From: Cepaea nemoralis
Taxonomy: Eukaryota > Mollusca > Gastropoda > Stylommatophora > Helicidae
Assembly (NCBI GenBank): GCA_014155875.1
Contig: JACEFZ010027929.1
Span: 46,001 to 110,000, forward strand
Reading direction: 5' to 3'
Length of the DNA: 64,000 bases
Shown here: in pieces, positions 63,857 to 64,000 of the stretch
How the letters are laid out: every line of letters starts with the position of its first letter
Numbering within the stretch: position 1 is the stretch's first letter
Notes under the pieces: model-generated
The model's input: the letters and a program-made list of their open reading frames with translations, nothing else
Told to the model about the DNA's origin: nothing
The model's database searches: none
Position numbers and translations under genes: made by a program

Positions 63857-64000
63857 GTGACACCATACCGCAGTTTCTATGTTTCTTTCGTCAAGATAAG
63901 CCAGTGGCATCATACCACAGTTTTTATCTTTTGTCAAAATCAGCCAGTGACATCATACTATGGTTTCTATCTTTTTTCAAGATCAGCCAGTGGCATCATA
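63857..64000. repeat. 43-47-bp tandem repeat running off the window
   Basis: CAGTGACACCATACCGCAGT, CAGTGGCATCATACCACAGT and CAGTGACATCATACTATGGT start three units spaced 47 and 43 bp; a fourth starts at 63988. The array continues beyond the end. Confidence 0.88.

Overview
This is eukaryotic nuclear DNA from an animal, and it looks like an intergenic, repeat-dominated stretch of a large invertebrate genome. No host gene is convincing: there is no long open frame outside repeats, no exon series, no rRNA, and no tRNA gene that is not part of a SINE. The coding remains all belong to transposable elements: RNase H-bearing non-LTR elements, RTE-like non-LTR elements, a Penelope-like element with a GIY-YIG endonuclease, a hAT transposon and a mariner. 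With the abundant tRNA-derived SINEs and the compound (CT)n(AT)n(GT)n, (GA)n and (GACA)n microsatellites, this mix suggests a lophotrochozoan, most likely a mollusc. That placement is an inference from style, not from a diagnostic gene.

Layout. 0-16 kb: SINEs and degraded LINE 3' ends, with one RTE-like LINE at 9.4-11.0 kb that carries a second LINE inside it, marked by a clean 12-bp target-site duplication. 16.37-20.47 kb: a 46-bp satellite of about 89 monomers with higher-order structure. 20.5-34 kb: microsatellites, an RTE-like LINE lodged in a T-rich minisatellite, a duplicated 0.3-kb segment with a foldback, and RNase H LINE fragments. 34.7-36.2 kb: a 58-bp satellite. 36.3-39.2 kb: a 27-bp minisatellite of about 100 units, apparently grown out of a dispersed repeat (called W here) that also occurs without expansion in the window. 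39.4-54 kb: SINEs, GA/GACA/AT microsatellites and LINE tails. 54.4-55.2 kb: a hAT element with terminal inverted repeats and a near-perfect 8-bp duplication. 57.06-58.13 kb: a truncated Penelope-like element flanked by inverted terminal repeats. 58.2-64 kb: LINE remnants, a mariner 3' end, SINEs and mostly unassigned AT-rich DNA.

The labels SINE A to F, repeat W, LINE-H (RNase H type) and LINE-R (RTE-like type) are local names for families I matched by eye within the window. I saw no undescribed enzymatic or defence system. The points most worth checking are the satellite structures, the W origin of the 27-bp array, the nested insertions and the inverted Penelope structure.
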